Source: Crocodylus rhombifer
Taxonomy: Eukaryota; Chordata; Crocodylia; Crocodylidae
Reading direction: 5' to 3'
Length of the DNA: 64,000 nt
NCBI GenBank assembly: GCA_038503035.1
Contig: JAVSML010024699.1
Location: 124,001-188,000, forward strand
Shown here: piece after piece, positions 13,301 to 28,300 of the stretch
How the letters are laid out: each line of letters opens with the position of its first letter
Numbering within the stretch: the stretch's first letter is position 1
Program-made: the position numbers and the translations under genes
The notes under the pieces: generated by a model
Told to the model about the DNA's origin: nothing
Database searches by the model: none
Seen by the model: only the letters and a program-made list of their open reading frames with translations

Positions 13301-16300
13301 GACTTTACTTCATCAGGTGATCAGAAGAATGGGTCTCATCAGCTGCCATTCCCCAAGAATGAAAATGCAATGAACAGAGCACTGAAGATAGGCCTCAGAT
13401 GCATGGGCAGTGTCCTGAGGATTATTGGTGTTTTGTTTCCAGACTAGGTGCTAGAATCTGAAGATGGCTTCCATCTTTATTTTCAAGATTAGCTCGGGGG
13501 ATTGAGGGTTATTTGTGTGCATGGATTTGTTTAATTTGATCTTTTATTAAAGAATAAATCAGTAAGGAAATAGATGCCTGTCAAACTTGGCAGTGTCCAT
13601 TTAATCTATGATGATTTTTTCCATTAAACTATATTACTACCACTTGAAGCATTATAGTAATATTTAGCAGAGGACATTAGAAATGTACCTGTTCCTTCTT
13701 CCTAATAAAATTATGGCTCTCATCATTGCCTCATTTATTTTTTGTTCAATGCATATGAGTGCAATGAGCACATAGTAAACTAACTACAAATATTAATTTA
13801 TTAAAATCATCTCACAGCCCATCTGTTTAACATGCACTCTTCAGTGGGTAAATGCAAATAATCTAAAGCAGTGTGTATAAGACTGATATAACTGGATCTT
13901 ATTAAGGTATTCTTCCTAGCAAATAACCAAAAGGTGATAGCAGTTCACAAGATAAAGATCTAATTCTGTCACTGCAGAAGTGCAGGTGTACCGCTGAACT
14001 TTCACAAAGCCCTGTTTCCAAGCAGGATTGCATATGTATCTGTCAATATGGAAAAAATCCAATGCTATTTTTATGTTTACTTCAAAAGATAACTTGTAAC
14101 TGCTAACCCCAACTGCTCAACCATCAAGCCAGACCCCAAAATCATGACTTAGAATTTTTTTTTTATGCAATTGTTTTTCCTCTGTGTTTGAGACTTCTGG
14201 TATCACATTTTTTGGAAACCACTGATACACTGAGATCTCTGTATCGTCACATCACTCAGAGGTTTTTAAAAACCCAAAATAATATAAATGAGATAAAATC
14301 ATGAGAGTTTATATTGCTTGTAAAATTGTGTTAGGGTTATTATCCCACTTTGTATAATGCAAGTTTGGCTACAACTGAACTATTTTCTACAATTCTGGTC
14401 TGGGCATATTATGAAAATTAGTGGAAATATAAAGAAAGATAATGAAATTGGTACAGGTTTCCATTTTTTTTGTTTGTGAAGCTTGAACCTAGCTTCTTAT
14501 AGTCATGGTATGACTATAACTTGTAAACAGCTGAACTGGGATTATTTAGATGTTTAATAATCTAATTTCCTTGCATAATCAGGTACTTAGATTGCTAAAG
14601 GATATCAAGTAACCTCACAACTACTTGCATCCACAATTTTTCATGTGTAAAACCTGAGGATGGATTAAGAACTAGCTGGCAATCTAGCCCATATATTAAA
14701 ACAGAGTACATCAAACTTGCATAGGCTTGGAAACGTGAAGTTTCAAGGGGAGACATCATATGTAATTATCTGCATGTTAGCAACAGAAATCAAAGATGGA
14801 ATTTCTTCATGCTATCAGAAGGTAGTAGAACAAAGTTCAATGACCTGAAACTGCTATAAGTAAAAGTTTAAGTTAGATATTAGGAGGTCTTTATTACTGA
14901 CAGTTTTCACCATTGCAGAGCAGTCTGTTGAGGAACGTGCTTGTAGCATCATGACTATAAATACTTGAGGACATGGGTAATATATTACTAGGAATGATGT
15001 GGAAAACATTTCTGCAAAACTACAGATGTTCCAATGAGACCTGTGATTGTACCTGTGATTGTAAGCCCTTGTGATTGTACTGATAACTGTCATTGTAAAT
15101 TCTTCCGATAATTTCTAACAATGCAAATGAAACAGCGCATAGTCATACCCAGAAGTTTCATTTACTAATGCAGTAAAATGAATTATGAATAAGGTTGCCA
15201 GGCACTTCATGTTATAGGCTCCTGGTTTCCACTGCTGCTAACTTTGTTAATATTTGACTGTTTGAGTGGAAATGTTATATGCCAAGTGTCTGCCACAAGA
15301 TATTGAGGGCTTTTTATTTTAATTTCTGCCCAATTATTTCAGGTGTTTCTAAAATGAGTTTAGGGAAGATCAACTATTTTACCCTTGGCAAAAATAAAAC
15401 AAAACAAAACAAGACAGAACAACTTCCCCCAGACTTTTTTCTGACAAGCCCTAGACTTCCTCTTCTTTGGTACAGGAGCATGAACTTTGTGTTAGGGTTG
15501 CACCTTTCACCAACAGACTCGAGCCAAGAGGAACAGGGAACTTGAGGTAGGAGAAACTGAAGACTAAGGGTGGTATAGGGAGATAAAATGGATGATGAAT
15601 TAGGAGGTGGGGATTGGGACTGGATAAGCAAGGAAATAGGTCAGGGGTCCAGAAGAGAAGAGAAGGAATATCTGGATAAGGAGAATGGGGCAGATGTGAG
15701 AATCCTGAAGTGAGTAGAGGAGACTGGGGCTGACTGAATGCTGGGAATGGGAGCCATATGTGAAAAAAAGACAGGACTGGGGCAGAAGAGGCAGAAAGGG
15801 TTAAACATGGGCGGGAACTGGGAAGAACAGTCTGTGTCCATTATGGCAAGCATCCTGCCAGATCCTATGACCCATCTCTCCTCTGCTGTTAGCAAATATC
15901 TTGAAACTCACTCATGGTGTATCCCATCCCTCTCATGTAGATCCAAGGGGAGAAGAACAAACCACTACTGTTATCAGTTGTCTGATAGCTCAAGTGACAG
16001 CGGTCTTTGAAGTGGATCTAAAGGTTCCAGCTCAGCTGATGACACTGCTGGGTGTCCATCTGATAGCACACAATGGAATGTATGCGCTTTTTCTGTTTAT
16101 CTTCTTGAAAACTCAGGAAATTACCCATAAAATTACATTACTGAGCACTTCTGTGGTTGCAAAGTCAAGCACTGAAAACTGCTGTTTGCTCACAGGACCC
16201 CTGCCCTATTCCCCATTTGGGACCGGATTTTTCCCTGCCCTGGTAAAAATCAAGATTGTGCAATGAAGAAGGCTGTTGCTCTGTAGGATTGCTGCTTCAG

Positions 16301-19300
16301 TGGTATAGAAAAGTTGGCAGTTGCCTGAGGCAGGGAGCTGCTGGTCTCATGGATCAGGTAAGGTTCAGGCAGTTGAGTGCTGCCCTCAAGAGCAGAATAC
16401 TATTCCTGCCTCTGCCACAGGGTTCCCATGTGATGCCAGAAAAGTCACCTGATCAACATTTTCATAGGTTTTTTCTAACATAGGTCATATGGTCCTCATT
16501 TTCTGAGTGCCTGACTTGAGCTCCTGAGATCTGGTTTGCAGACATGCTGGGCCTTCACAGCATCAGCTGCAGTTCTTAGGTGCTTAGAACAGATAAAGTG
16601 TTGTCTACTCTGCTAAGTGCTCCTCAGATCCTATCTGCTTCAGTTTTAATACCCAAAATTAGTCAATACCTTTTGGTCTTCCTCTTTCTATGCTTCAGCT
16701 TCCCCTCCATAAAATGCCACCCCTCCACCTCACAGCAGCATTGTGAATAAAAATCAATTCAATTTGTCAAGCTCCCAGATACAATAGTGATGAGGAGGCC
16801 CACACGGACATGAATAATTCATTTTTTCAGAGAAGCATCAAAAGTCATCCCAAACCTAGTAGCCTATAGGGCTAGTCTGGTTAAGACATATCAGTTTCTA
16901 TTGCCAACAGCATGCAAGGGCTAGTATCACACCCTACTGTCTTTAACTCCCCAGCTTGATTGATCAGGTACCCATTTATAGCAAGGGAGACTAGGGAAGT
17001 CATTTATGAAAGTCGAGAGCAAGACTCAATCTTACATTGCAAGCACTGTAACAAGACACTACTCTGCCACCACACCCCTCAGAGGGGATTGTGTGCAGCA
17101 GATAAAATACAGCATCCACACTTTGGACTACGAGGAGAAAACAAAATATCAAATAACTAAGAAATGCCTATCTGTTCTGGGAACTTGTGGCAACAGTGGT
17201 ATATGACTGGGTAATTACCATCTGATACGTATTTGCTGGTTGCCACATGGGGCCAGAAGGGAATTTTATTCTCCTGCTGCTGCTACATGCTTCAGGATTT
17301 TTTTAAGCCTTCCTGAGTATTAGGTGTTGCTGCAGCCAAGGCTGGGGATTTTGACTATGGTGTACTAATACTCCTGCTGGAACCTAAACCCAGAGGTTCC
17401 TGGCTAAAGAGTCTTGCCCCTCTGCTCAGGATCAAACCAATCAGCATATTTGGGGTCAGGAAGGACTTTTACCCCATCATCAGATTGCTATGGACTCTGG
17501 GGGGGTGGGGTTGCCTTCCTCTGTAGCAGAAGGCATGGCCCTCTGCCTGGGATCTCTTGAGCATATATTAACAACCTGTGCAGCAGCAGGACTGTGGCTG
17601 CCATGATCCCCCTGCTTTACTTGTGGTAGGATAGGGTGTTAGGACTTGTCTTGTGTCAGGGTTGACAGTGTAGTTTGCTGTTGTAGTAACACAACAGATT
17701 TATATAGGATGATTTGGATAGGGATGATCCTGCCTCAGGCAGGGGTTGGACTAGATGGCCTACTGAAGTCCCTTCCTGCCCGACTTGTCTATGATTCTGT
17801 GACTGATTCTGTGCACAAAAGGTAGGGTGGCACAGACATTTCTAACTGTTGAGCACTTGACTTTGTAACCTTAACAATATTCTTTCTATGTAGTTTGTAT
17901 ATGTGTCTGCATATGTATGGGAGGGTACGTATGTAATAAGACATTGAGGGCCACATTCTTTCAGCACATTTTGACTGAATTGTCCAATTTATCTGACTGC
18001 TATAATCATGTGGGGATAGGAAAGATATCGAGGAAGCTACTTTATTAGGGTTTGTTTCTTTGTCATCTGGATAAAAACCCTACTGTTACAAACATAGCCA
18101 GCTGCCTGACTGGTTTGAAGACGATATAAAATACCATCACACCAGTGCAGATATCACATGAAATATAAAAATCCAGCAAAGAAACTAAAGCAGTACTTCC
18201 ACTTCCTTTTGGCAGCTGGATACATGCATGTGAACACAAAGTATTCCCTTTTAGTTATCAGAAGTTTTATTTCTGGTTTGATCTCTTTGTGATGCTTACA
18301 GTTCAGTCTTTTCACAGCTGCAACTTAACAGCTATTATGTTTCCCTTTCAAATAGGAGAACTAACAGATACTGCAAGACTTTTGGAATATTGCCCAAGCA
18401 AATCCAACAGGGCCATGAACATCAATGAAATATATGCTTGCCTCTGATTAGACTCTTAAATATCTAATTGCACAAGCATCTGATGAGCATTTAATGTCAT
18501 CCCAGTGTGTGTCCTAATGAGAGACAGGGGGACTTCCAAGTTTTCTTGATGTAGTCTGAGGACTCTGAGTATACTTGAGCAGCTTGTCAGTTTTATCCTT
18601 TAATGATATTCTCATGCCTAAATGGAAAAGATTTACAATGTTTACAATGTGTAGTTTCTGTGAAGTTTTCCCACAATGTTATGGAAACTTTCTCTACTAC
18701 CTCTTCACTTCTATTCATTTTTCTCGCAGCTGTGTTCTTTTACAGAGGGCCAATGGGTCTGTCTACACTACATCCTCCATGATCACAGGCATGTCCCACC
18801 TACCCGTTCCTGCTCACATACATAAAACCAGAAAATGCAGTGATGAAGCTGCTCCCAGAGTGACCCACATGGTCATCTGCAAACACACTGGAGACATAGG
18901 TCTCTGGGGCCACTTCCAGAGCAGCTCCATCATCACATTTCTGAGCTCGGCATATGGGAATGAGAGAAGTTGGAAGGGCATGATGGCAAATATTCCTCCC
19001 TGAGAATGTCTTCTTTGGATTTGATCCTTAGGCTCTGATCTGATATTTTCAAGCAATCCTGTGGACATTTTGTGTGTGTGTGTGTGTGGGGGGGGGGGGT
19101 TGGTGTTTCTAATGAACCAATTTGTGGCTTTATATTTCATTTGCTTCAACTTTGGACCACAAAAACATGCCATGGTCAGAATTTCATTTCCTTTGCAAGT
19201 AATCCTGAGGACATTTTGTGGCTTTTGTCTGTTTAATGAATTGATTTGTACCTGAAAACAGTCTATAATTATTTGTGCATGCAAATATTCATGCTATTTT

Positions 19301-22300
19301 TCAGAATTAGGCTTTTATATCTTGCTTGCTTCAACTTCATGTTAATTCAACTTAAAAAAATGTTATGGTCAGATTTTTTTTTTCCCCTTTGCATTATTTT
19401 CAGGAATCTGTCTGGAGCCCCAAGACCTAATGTATCATAGCGGCTTGAGCCTTTCCGATGCAAAGACCCTCAACTGTGCTGGACTCCCCTTCATTTTGAT
19501 ATGGACAAAACACTCACAGATGACCACCTGAAACCAATCAGCAGCTACTTTTTTCCACAAGATCTTCCCCAAATGAGTAACTAGTGCATTAACACAGGAT
19601 TATCTTCAAAGCTAGAAATAAAGACAAAACCCTCTTCTGCTTGTTACATATGTTATCTCAGCACCACTTTCAGTGCCTAGCCCCCTGCCCTCCACCCCTC
19701 CAAAGGCACACAGAGCCAGTTTTAAACAACATGTTTGTGCAAATGAGGTTTGAACAGTATGTCCTTACCTGCAGGATTTATTGAGTCATAGGACACAAGT
19801 GTGTTTACTAGTGACAGGTACTCTGCCCTGCCAGGTAGTCTCAGGGCAGTAGTAAAAGGTCACTGGATTCCATTGTGTGATGTTTTCTCTCACCCTTTGC
19901 AACGCAAGTGCATGCTTTGCGGGTTGCTTGCTGTTTTTATTCCAGTGGTCAGGTAGTTTAAAGAAAGGTAGATTCTGTTCTGATTCGATGGTCTGAAGGT
20001 TCATATATGAAGAAGAATGTGCACAATATCACATGAGTACACAATTCCTGTTTTACTTCTGGGAAATTAGAAGGCCATAGACTGTTTTCCACTTCCCTCA
20101 AAACTAGACTTGAGTTGCTTATTTCTTGTTTTCAAATGAAACCATATAAATGGCTGTGACATCATTTGTAGTTACAAGCTAGCACAATGAGAGAGAATGC
20201 CTGACTCAACTTTGAGAAAAAACTGTCCACATTTTTCGATGTTGCAAGATAAAATTTACAGCTTAAGAACATGTCACAAAAGTATGACCTACAGCGTTAT
20301 GCCAAACTGTGATCTCAGCAGACTTAAAGCTAAACAGCATGACTGTGCCAATACTTGGATTTTTGTTCTCCCAGGAAAACACAGGGTGGCACAGATACAA
20401 AGTAGGCTACTTCAGCTGTTAGTGAACCAGTCCCCCAGTACCATGTTTTGGGGAAGTTTATTAATGGACTTGCCATTTCTAAGATTAGATGTAAATTATA
20501 TATTATTAGAAATTGTCAAGACTCCTAATTTGCTTGAGATATATATAGATAGGTATCTTAAGGCATTTATTTGGCAAAAACAGGGTCAATTCCAGACCTG
20601 CAGAACTTGCCATGAGGAATTGCAGGAAGAGTTAGGGTCTCACCCAGACATAGAGGGATCTTGCCCTCTACTTGAAATGTTGCAATATAAACTCCTTATA
20701 GTACTGGCATTCAGCCTTTAACCTACAGGCTAAATCTGGCCCACAAGGTTCTCTATGGGTCCAGAAATTTGGCTGCATGGAAACTGTGGCAGCTGGAGCC
20801 CAGGGTCAGGACCATGGATTAGCCCCCTACCACTCTTCTGGACCATAGAGCTCAAAGTTTGACTTCTATTGTTATAGAGTAAATAGGGTTTTGGTCAACC
20901 TTGGGTGCATCTACATATTGCTGTTCAGCTACATTGCTATGGTGCCATGCTGTAGTACTTCCTTTTGGAAGTATTAAAGCATGGTGCAGTATGGGTGGTT
21001 ACTGCACCATGCGCATGGCACATGGTTAAATGTTGTTGCTACATCATCGTAGCAGAGCACTATACCCAGGGAGTGTACCACTATGGTGACATAGCTGGCA
21101 ATCACATGTAGACCCACATGATCACAATGTCACCATAGCACACCATATGGTGATATAGTGCATTGCTACATCACCATAATGCAACATGTAGATGCACCCC
21201 TTGTTGCCCTTTGGGTTATTTTAAGTCCTACATAGTGCTGGGAGAAAGCAACCTGTTCTCTTTGGGAAACAACAGATTTGCAACCGTACCCAGCTTCTGT
21301 ACCTGCCTGTGCTATGGAAGAAGTGTGGAGGTTTTTTGCACCCTATTATCCAGCACAGACCATGAGCAATACTGTAAATCCAAACTAGAAAAGAGAATTG
21401 TGCACATATCTAATACAGCTACTTATTCAAATATATTTGAAAAATAGATACACGTCCACATTTTTCATGCACATTTTCAGGAGCTGTGAAAAATCTGTCT
21501 CTGTCTGTACCATATCCTCCTTTGGACTGTTACGGAATAATGAGTTTATCTGCCACAGCAAAGTTTTACTTACAAAACATTTCCATAGTACTGGAAGCTG
21601 AAGTATATTAGCCATGTAGCTAAATTGAATATAAAGTTGACAAGGAGTTTCACTCAGCAAATTTACCCTTTTTGAGCAATACTGTGGTCAAAGTGGTATT
21701 ATTCATTGATCTCTGAGTTGGTTATAAAGCTACGATTTCTTACCTCAGGGAATTTCTTCTTTTGTAAATATTCTGTCATTGCAGGATCAAAATACTTGGC
21801 ATAACCTTCATTGAGACTGTAGGTCTTCCCTTTCTTCTTGATTTTCACATCTTTATCCACTAAAATGAATTCACCAAGAGCCTACACAAGAATGGGATGG
21901 ACCAGTTACTATCAGGCAGCAGATTTTGTCTACTGCCTGCCCGAGATGCCACACTAGAGGAAGATTTCAAAGATTTTAGGACAGCTTCGTACCTTTAATC
22001 GGTATTCAGTTATATTAATCAAACATATCATGAGCACAAAAGGCTGTGTTAAGTACAGAAAAACCTGCCACATCCTTAATACGAACAAAAAGCAGCTCAG
22101 AAATAAGTGTTAACATAATCAGATGGAGACTGATCCAGTATTGTCAATGCCAAAAGTTCAAAAAGTGTGATTCAATCCCTTCCCTCACTTTGATGTTCTT
22201 TAAAAGAAGGATTATGTGGTGCCTTCTGAATTCTCAAGTTCCTACTGCTTGTCCCCATTGTGTGTGTGACAGTTAATGCTGCTCATTTCCCCAGATTTAC

Positions 22301-25300
22301 TGGTCTGTGTTGCAGCAGCATTTTATTGGTTAACTAATAGTATGGAGTTTCCAGCTTCCTCCCAAATCCCAATGAATTCTGCCCCCATTCCACACATCAG
22401 TTCTGCCCCTTTAATGCTCACCCTCAACCCTCACCAATTCTGACTGAGTGATCTCCTCAGTAAACTATTTCTAGAGTTTATGTATATTTGGTGAATATTC
22501 TGTACTCACTGAAATCAAGGGAAAACTATTGGTTTCAATAGAGTCATGATTTCTTATAATGGTTAAATAAAGCCCTTTTATTGTTTGATAGAACTTATGC
22601 TGTATTTCCAAGCAAGCTATTTCCTTCTCAGGTTCCTCCAACAATACTGTCAAACCTACAGGATTTGACACTGTTTTTGGGCACAATTTTTCATTTGCCA
22701 ACAATGGAGTGTACAGTTCGGAGCATGTAGAAATGCGCCTCTCCAACCTAAACATGTTGTTATCTAATTGGGTGTAAACCATATTATCACTTGCACGTAC
22801 CCCAAACTAGACATGAAAGCAAGTGCCTCTTAAAAAGGAAAACAAGAAAGGCAGTTACTTAGAGGCAAAGGTAATGCTCATGAACAAGTTTTCTTAAATG
22901 TTTCCCAATGCAGGACAATGATATAGATGGAAGGTGAATGTATAGAGGCAAACCTTCAAATTCTGTGTCTGAATAAGTCAATCAGAGTATGTGAAACACT
23001 AAAAGGTAACAAGAATGCACATTTTATACGTACTGGATCTAGCATGAAGCAGTCTACTCCTTGCCCAGTAGAGAGAGCCACCAGTGTAGCACTGCCATAC
23101 AAAGCATAGCCTGCTGCAACAATATTGCGTCCTGGCTGCAAGGCATCTGTTTCAGAGGGCTCATCTTCTGTTGCCTGAAGGAAGCATTATCACATAGAAC
23201 ATTGAAATCTCAATAGAAAATTGAACGTTAACATAGACAATTGAAATCTTAATAGAAAAATAAAAATAAAACCAGCACTCCAATTTAAATGTGAAAGCAG
23301 ACAAGTAATGTCTCATTAAGGCTCCCCTTTTCTATCGACCTAGGGCTTCAGAACAATCAAAACAGACTATCCCCAACTCATCCCATTCAAGTCTGATATA
23401 AGTGCTTGTGCACACTCCCAAGCAGGACTTTGGGAATTTCAGCTATTTGTGTCATGCAAGCTGTAAGATGCAGTCAATGAAACTGTTACCTTAATATGAT
23501 ATCTTTGTTATTAATTTACAGTTACCAGGAACCCTAAGACAAAACAAATGTAGCAATTTCTATCTTAGCAAAGTTTAATGTGTGCAATTGTGTCTAAAAC
23601 CTGTATAATGAAAAACTGCTGGAGGACTACAATAAATCATGTAATAAGGATTCTATGCATTAAAGATGAGTATGCCCTAGGAAACACGGCACTGAAGCAC
23701 TTTAGAGTATTACAAATATCACAGAGTGAAGTTTGTGCAAGTCCTTTGACAGATAAGTAACTTTACAGCAATCAATTTTCTGCCTTCCTAAGTATAAATT
23801 ATTCTGAATTAAATATATATTTTAAAAATCCATGTTATATATTAGTTTCACATACAACTTAACTTCAAGGTCCCTAAACCACTGTTGCTTATGACAGTAT
23901 GGTCCTTATCCAGCATTGGGCTCAGTTAGCAGTGACTACTCAAGATTTCCATTTAAAATCCAGAAACCAAAATCTGTTGAACCACAGAAAAGGACCAGCT
24001 CTGACAGAGACAATGTAGGCTTTTTCCAGCCAACCCTATCAGGTGCCCCAGGCCATACCTGACTTACAGAGATCACCTCAAGGGATGAGAGAACAAGGGA
24101 TGGAAACAAAAGTTTTGCCAGCATTGACACTCTGGGCAAGTCATTTAACCCATCTACAAAATGGAATAGATGGGTTTTTGCAGGGATGGGCAAAGTCTGG
24201 CCTGTGGGCCAGATCTGGCCAGCCGTGGACTCTGTTTCCCAGCAGCCCCTGCCCACATGGCTGGGACTGGTCTCCATGGAGACCCCAGCCACAGCTGCCC
24301 TGTGATAAAGCAAAGCTAGGGTTGCCATGGAGACTGACCCCAGCCACACTGGCAGGACATGCAGCAGGGTACGGGGCTGCTCTGGAGCTGATGGGATCTT
24401 GCAATATGGGCAGCTTGGTCCAGGGCCATGGCAGAGCTGCAATCTGCAGCCTGCACGCTCTGGGCAGAGGCATGCAGGCAGCAGATTGCAGCTCTGCCCA
24501 GGCTCAGGACCAGGCTGTCATTGCTGCAAGGAGCCAGGGCAGAGCCATGATCTGCTACTTGTGCACCCCTGTTTAACATCATTCTTAAAAGGCCTGTAAG
24601 CAGCATGACAACTACATTAATTAATGGGTGATGTTTAGATGTAAGTGAGAAAAGAAATATGCAGAAAGACCTGAAGACAGAACAGAAGATAACAACAGGT
24701 TATACGCAAGTGGATGTGTGGTTGGGGAATCATATTTGAGTTGCTTCTATCTCAAAGGGAGAAGTGTATTATTTTTATAATCATGTCAGTTGCTGTACTA
24801 ACATAAAAAGTTAAATCCTGCTTCAAAGAGCTAACAACTTCAGTATAACACAAAAGAGAACAAATAGGTACCAGCAAAGGCTAAAGCCTTGCGCTCAACT
24901 TGAAGCCTGCTCAGTGCTGCCAGCCTGGATTCAGCTGTACCTGCTTGCCTTATTCTAATGGCAGCAGGGGAGATATAAGCTGAACTCCACTAGCCTCAGC
25001 TGAGCTTTAGTTGCATAATGTTCCATTAACCTCCAGCTTTTTCTGAGTTTGTGACTGCTTCCAAGCCTCATCTTCCTGCTTCTAGACTAGGCTGTGTGCA
25101 GAGCACTAACAACTGGGCTGTATGTATCATGGACTACAAGGTATTCTGGGAATTGTACTTTTCTAGAGCAGCAGTGGAGTTCTCTGTGGTTGGGGGAAGA
25201 ATTGATCATATATTTTGGGCAGTGCAGATGAAGTGAGGCTTGGTGAGTAGGTGTCCCCTCCCCAGAGCATGTGTTGTGTTCACCTATCCCTTATCATGTT

Positions 25301-28300
25301 ACTGCTCCTGACCACTGATGTGTGTTGGGTTTTTTGTTTTGTTGGAATCTCATCTTGACTTATTACACCACCTAGCTTGCCAAGCTTATTACCTGACCCT
25401 GACCAGGATAAACTGTTCACATCTGTTAGGGTAAATTTCCTTAACAGAGAGGTTAAGGATACGTCTGTGCTCTAGTCAGGTACATCAGTACAAGCTACAG
25501 CTATACCTTTGAACTAGCTTGGGTCAAGGTATCACTGTACCTTTTGAAAGCACAGAGCTCAGTGCCTACTAACCACCTAAGTAGTTAAGCTGTATGTCTA
25601 CACTTGCATTTTACTGTGTACTAAACTAACTTAATGCACAGTAAAGCATCACTGTCTACACATGTACTGCAATTAGTACAGCATAGATTAATTTACTCTG
25701 GCATAGGCTAGTCCTGTCAGACATGGGTACTATCCTATGCCACAATAAATTGCCATGCTTAAGCATACGTGTAGACAGTGACATCAGGATTAGTTTACTC
25801 TGGCTCAAAGTGAGTCAAAGTATATTCAGTCATATACCTAGACATGCCTAAGAAGTACTGTATCTGCCTCTAAGGAAGTAAGTTGCTGCTACAAAAAGCT
25901 CATGACTCCTTGAGTCAGTTAGTTTCCATGGGCTAGGTACAGATGTTACACTTCAATGTGCTTTAAGCGCACAGGAAGTGTTTTACAGCTATAACAGAAC
26001 AAACAATCACGGTACATAAAGCACTTAAATGGTGCATCCCAGTCTAAGGTAATCTTGTACAAACCTAAAGCACTTTCTGTTGTGCTTTATCAAACATTTG
26101 TGCTGGATCCCGTCAAGAACTAACATAAGAGCGTGATTATTGCTATCCCAGGTAGCATTGCACAAGACTGTTCCAGCCTTGGGGAGAGCTTGTTTGCTCT
26201 GCCCAAGCTCCAGGCCAACCCTGGGTCTCTTTCCCAGCAGCCACACCAGCTAGGCTGCAGCACACCACTGCTTAGTCCAAGGTACGTACCATCCTGCCTT
26301 ACCTTTTGCCCGACCTGATGAAGAATACCTTGCATTCAAAAGCTTGTCTAACTTTAATCCACCCCTGAAATTTATCCAGTAAAAGACACTGCCCACAGAA
26401 ATCCTGGCCTCTTGCACAATTCCTGGACCATCATGTACAACAACACTATCTAACTTCCTGTTAGGCAAACAAACTCCTGTTGATTACAATGGCATTCCAT
26501 TATTTTCAGTAGGGGCTGAAATAAGGACTGCAGGACTTGATAGGGCTGTTCAGAAATTTACAGGAAAATCTGTCTTTTTGATGGACCAGGGGTATTCAAC
26601 TAAACCAAACTTTTTTTTTTTTTTTTTTTTTTTTTTGCTTTTTTAAGACTGGCTTCCCAGACAAAATGGTGACTTTTGAAAAACAAACACCCCAAAATAC
26701 AAAGGTTTTCTCTTTATAATATAAAATGATCAGGGACTGCCAGAATTCACTGCTGTGGTTCAGCATAGGAAGTTAAGTCATGGGGAGTTTATCCCAGAGA
26801 GGGGAAGAGGCACATGAACTTCAGTGCCCTGTATCAGGGCAGCATTTCCAAATGAAAATTTTCAGTTTTTAGCTGAATGATTTTGGCTGAAATCCTGCTG
26901 GGGATTGGATTAGAGTTCTTATTTTTTTTTTCCCCTTTTTTTCCATGAGCAACAACTTGCCGAATGGCTTTGCACCAAATCCTGAAATACACCTGCCTCT
27001 AGGGTGACATGCAGTAACTGTTTAACATTGTGTAACACCAGTTATTTATAGAAGGAAGGAAAAGAAGGAAGATTTCATTGAACTAATGTATTTGTGGGAG
27101 GGTGTGCGGGTGGCTTATGGCTTTTTGGTAGGAGAGCTATAATAACTAGACATAGCAGCTTAAAGGATCTAAAGGAGCTGTGGCATTGTACATCCTGTAA
27201 TTTAGTGTGAATGCACTTATCTGCATTCATACATTATGGATCCATAATAAAGAATTCACTTTACCACATTTGGTGTGTTATGCCTCATAATGGAGCCAGG
27301 CTGAGCAGCTCCTTTGGAAAGGTCACAGTGTACATAGTGAATGCAAATTAACCAGAACACACATTTGAATATTCTACATCCTTTAATACTGAAAATATGC
27401 TCTTAAATCTCTCCTGCTCAATCTTTTTTTTTCAGAACCAGCCATTGAAGAGGGGGTTTTTTATCCTCCCATACCTTAGCTTTTTTTCCCCTTCTGCTTT
27501 ACACTTATGCCCCTATGGCATGCATATCTCAACATTAGAAGCATAAATTATAGACTGTAGAATAATTATTCATTAATGCAATTGTAGAATTAAATGTACT
27601 CTTATACTGCAAAGTGCAGTCAAATATCAGAACCTCCTTGCTTTTTGTGTCTTCTTTTCTTTTTTTTTTCTCTCCTTCCAAAATGGCCAGTTTAGCTTGT
27701 GTTTAATTTAAACACCAAAACACCTTTTTGAAAAAAATGTATATAGATCTTAGGCTTAAGACTTGCAGGTTTATTTATCTGAGATCATCATTACACACCC
27801 ATCCCTACAAATTTTCCCCCCTGCTATCATGGGTCAAAACCTGAGCAATGGTAGGTTACAATGAAAAAGCAAAGCACCTTCTGTTTAAGAAAATTAGGTT
27901 CAGCTAGAATTCATCTCGTTTGTCACTTCCTCTTTGTTTCCATATTGTAAACGTTAATAAAACAACAAAAAGGTCCAATTTCAACTGCAACTTTGCAAAG
28001 AAAGGGAGGTGCCTCCACAGGGAAAATAAAAATGTTGGGTTTTGAGCCTCTGTAGAATAGGGCTATTTTAATAAAGTACCAATAAATTAAAGCAAAACAT
28101 GGAAATCTGGTAAGAATGGCTAGGCATTTTTGCTCTTTCTAGTGCATAAGCTGAGCTTTCTTTCAACTGTATTTTGGATATGGTAGACGGGATGCTTAGT
28201 TAGCATAGGCTTTGAAATATCTTGACAACATCAAACCAAGTGTTCCAGCTCTCTCAAAGTCCTCTCAGCCCTTCATTGCCACGAAGCAAACTGCGTAAGT

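Larger units (their letters stand above)
12941..21743 (-). other. FBP2: FBP2 intron 5, with CR1, Harbinger-like and hAT inserts
   Basis: This 8.8-kb GT-AG intron is largely AT-rich. It holds a purine-rich tract (about 15541-15800), a CR1 3' piece (17170-17815), a duplicated block with a (TG)n(G)n tract (19040-19395), a hAT MITE (20704) and a Harbinger-like MITE (20903). I see nothing recognisable in 12941-15540, 15801-17169, 17816-19039 or 19396-20703. Confidence 0.65.

Noticed and set aside
14110..14330. Possible ancient repeat with ACCCCAAAATCATGAC words
   Set aside because: Short word similarity only; no boundaries or second convincing copy in the window.
23936..24606. Several overlapping frames on both strands
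   Set aside because: They come from the inverted GC-rich arms of the hAT-like element at 24181-24571 and show no domain.
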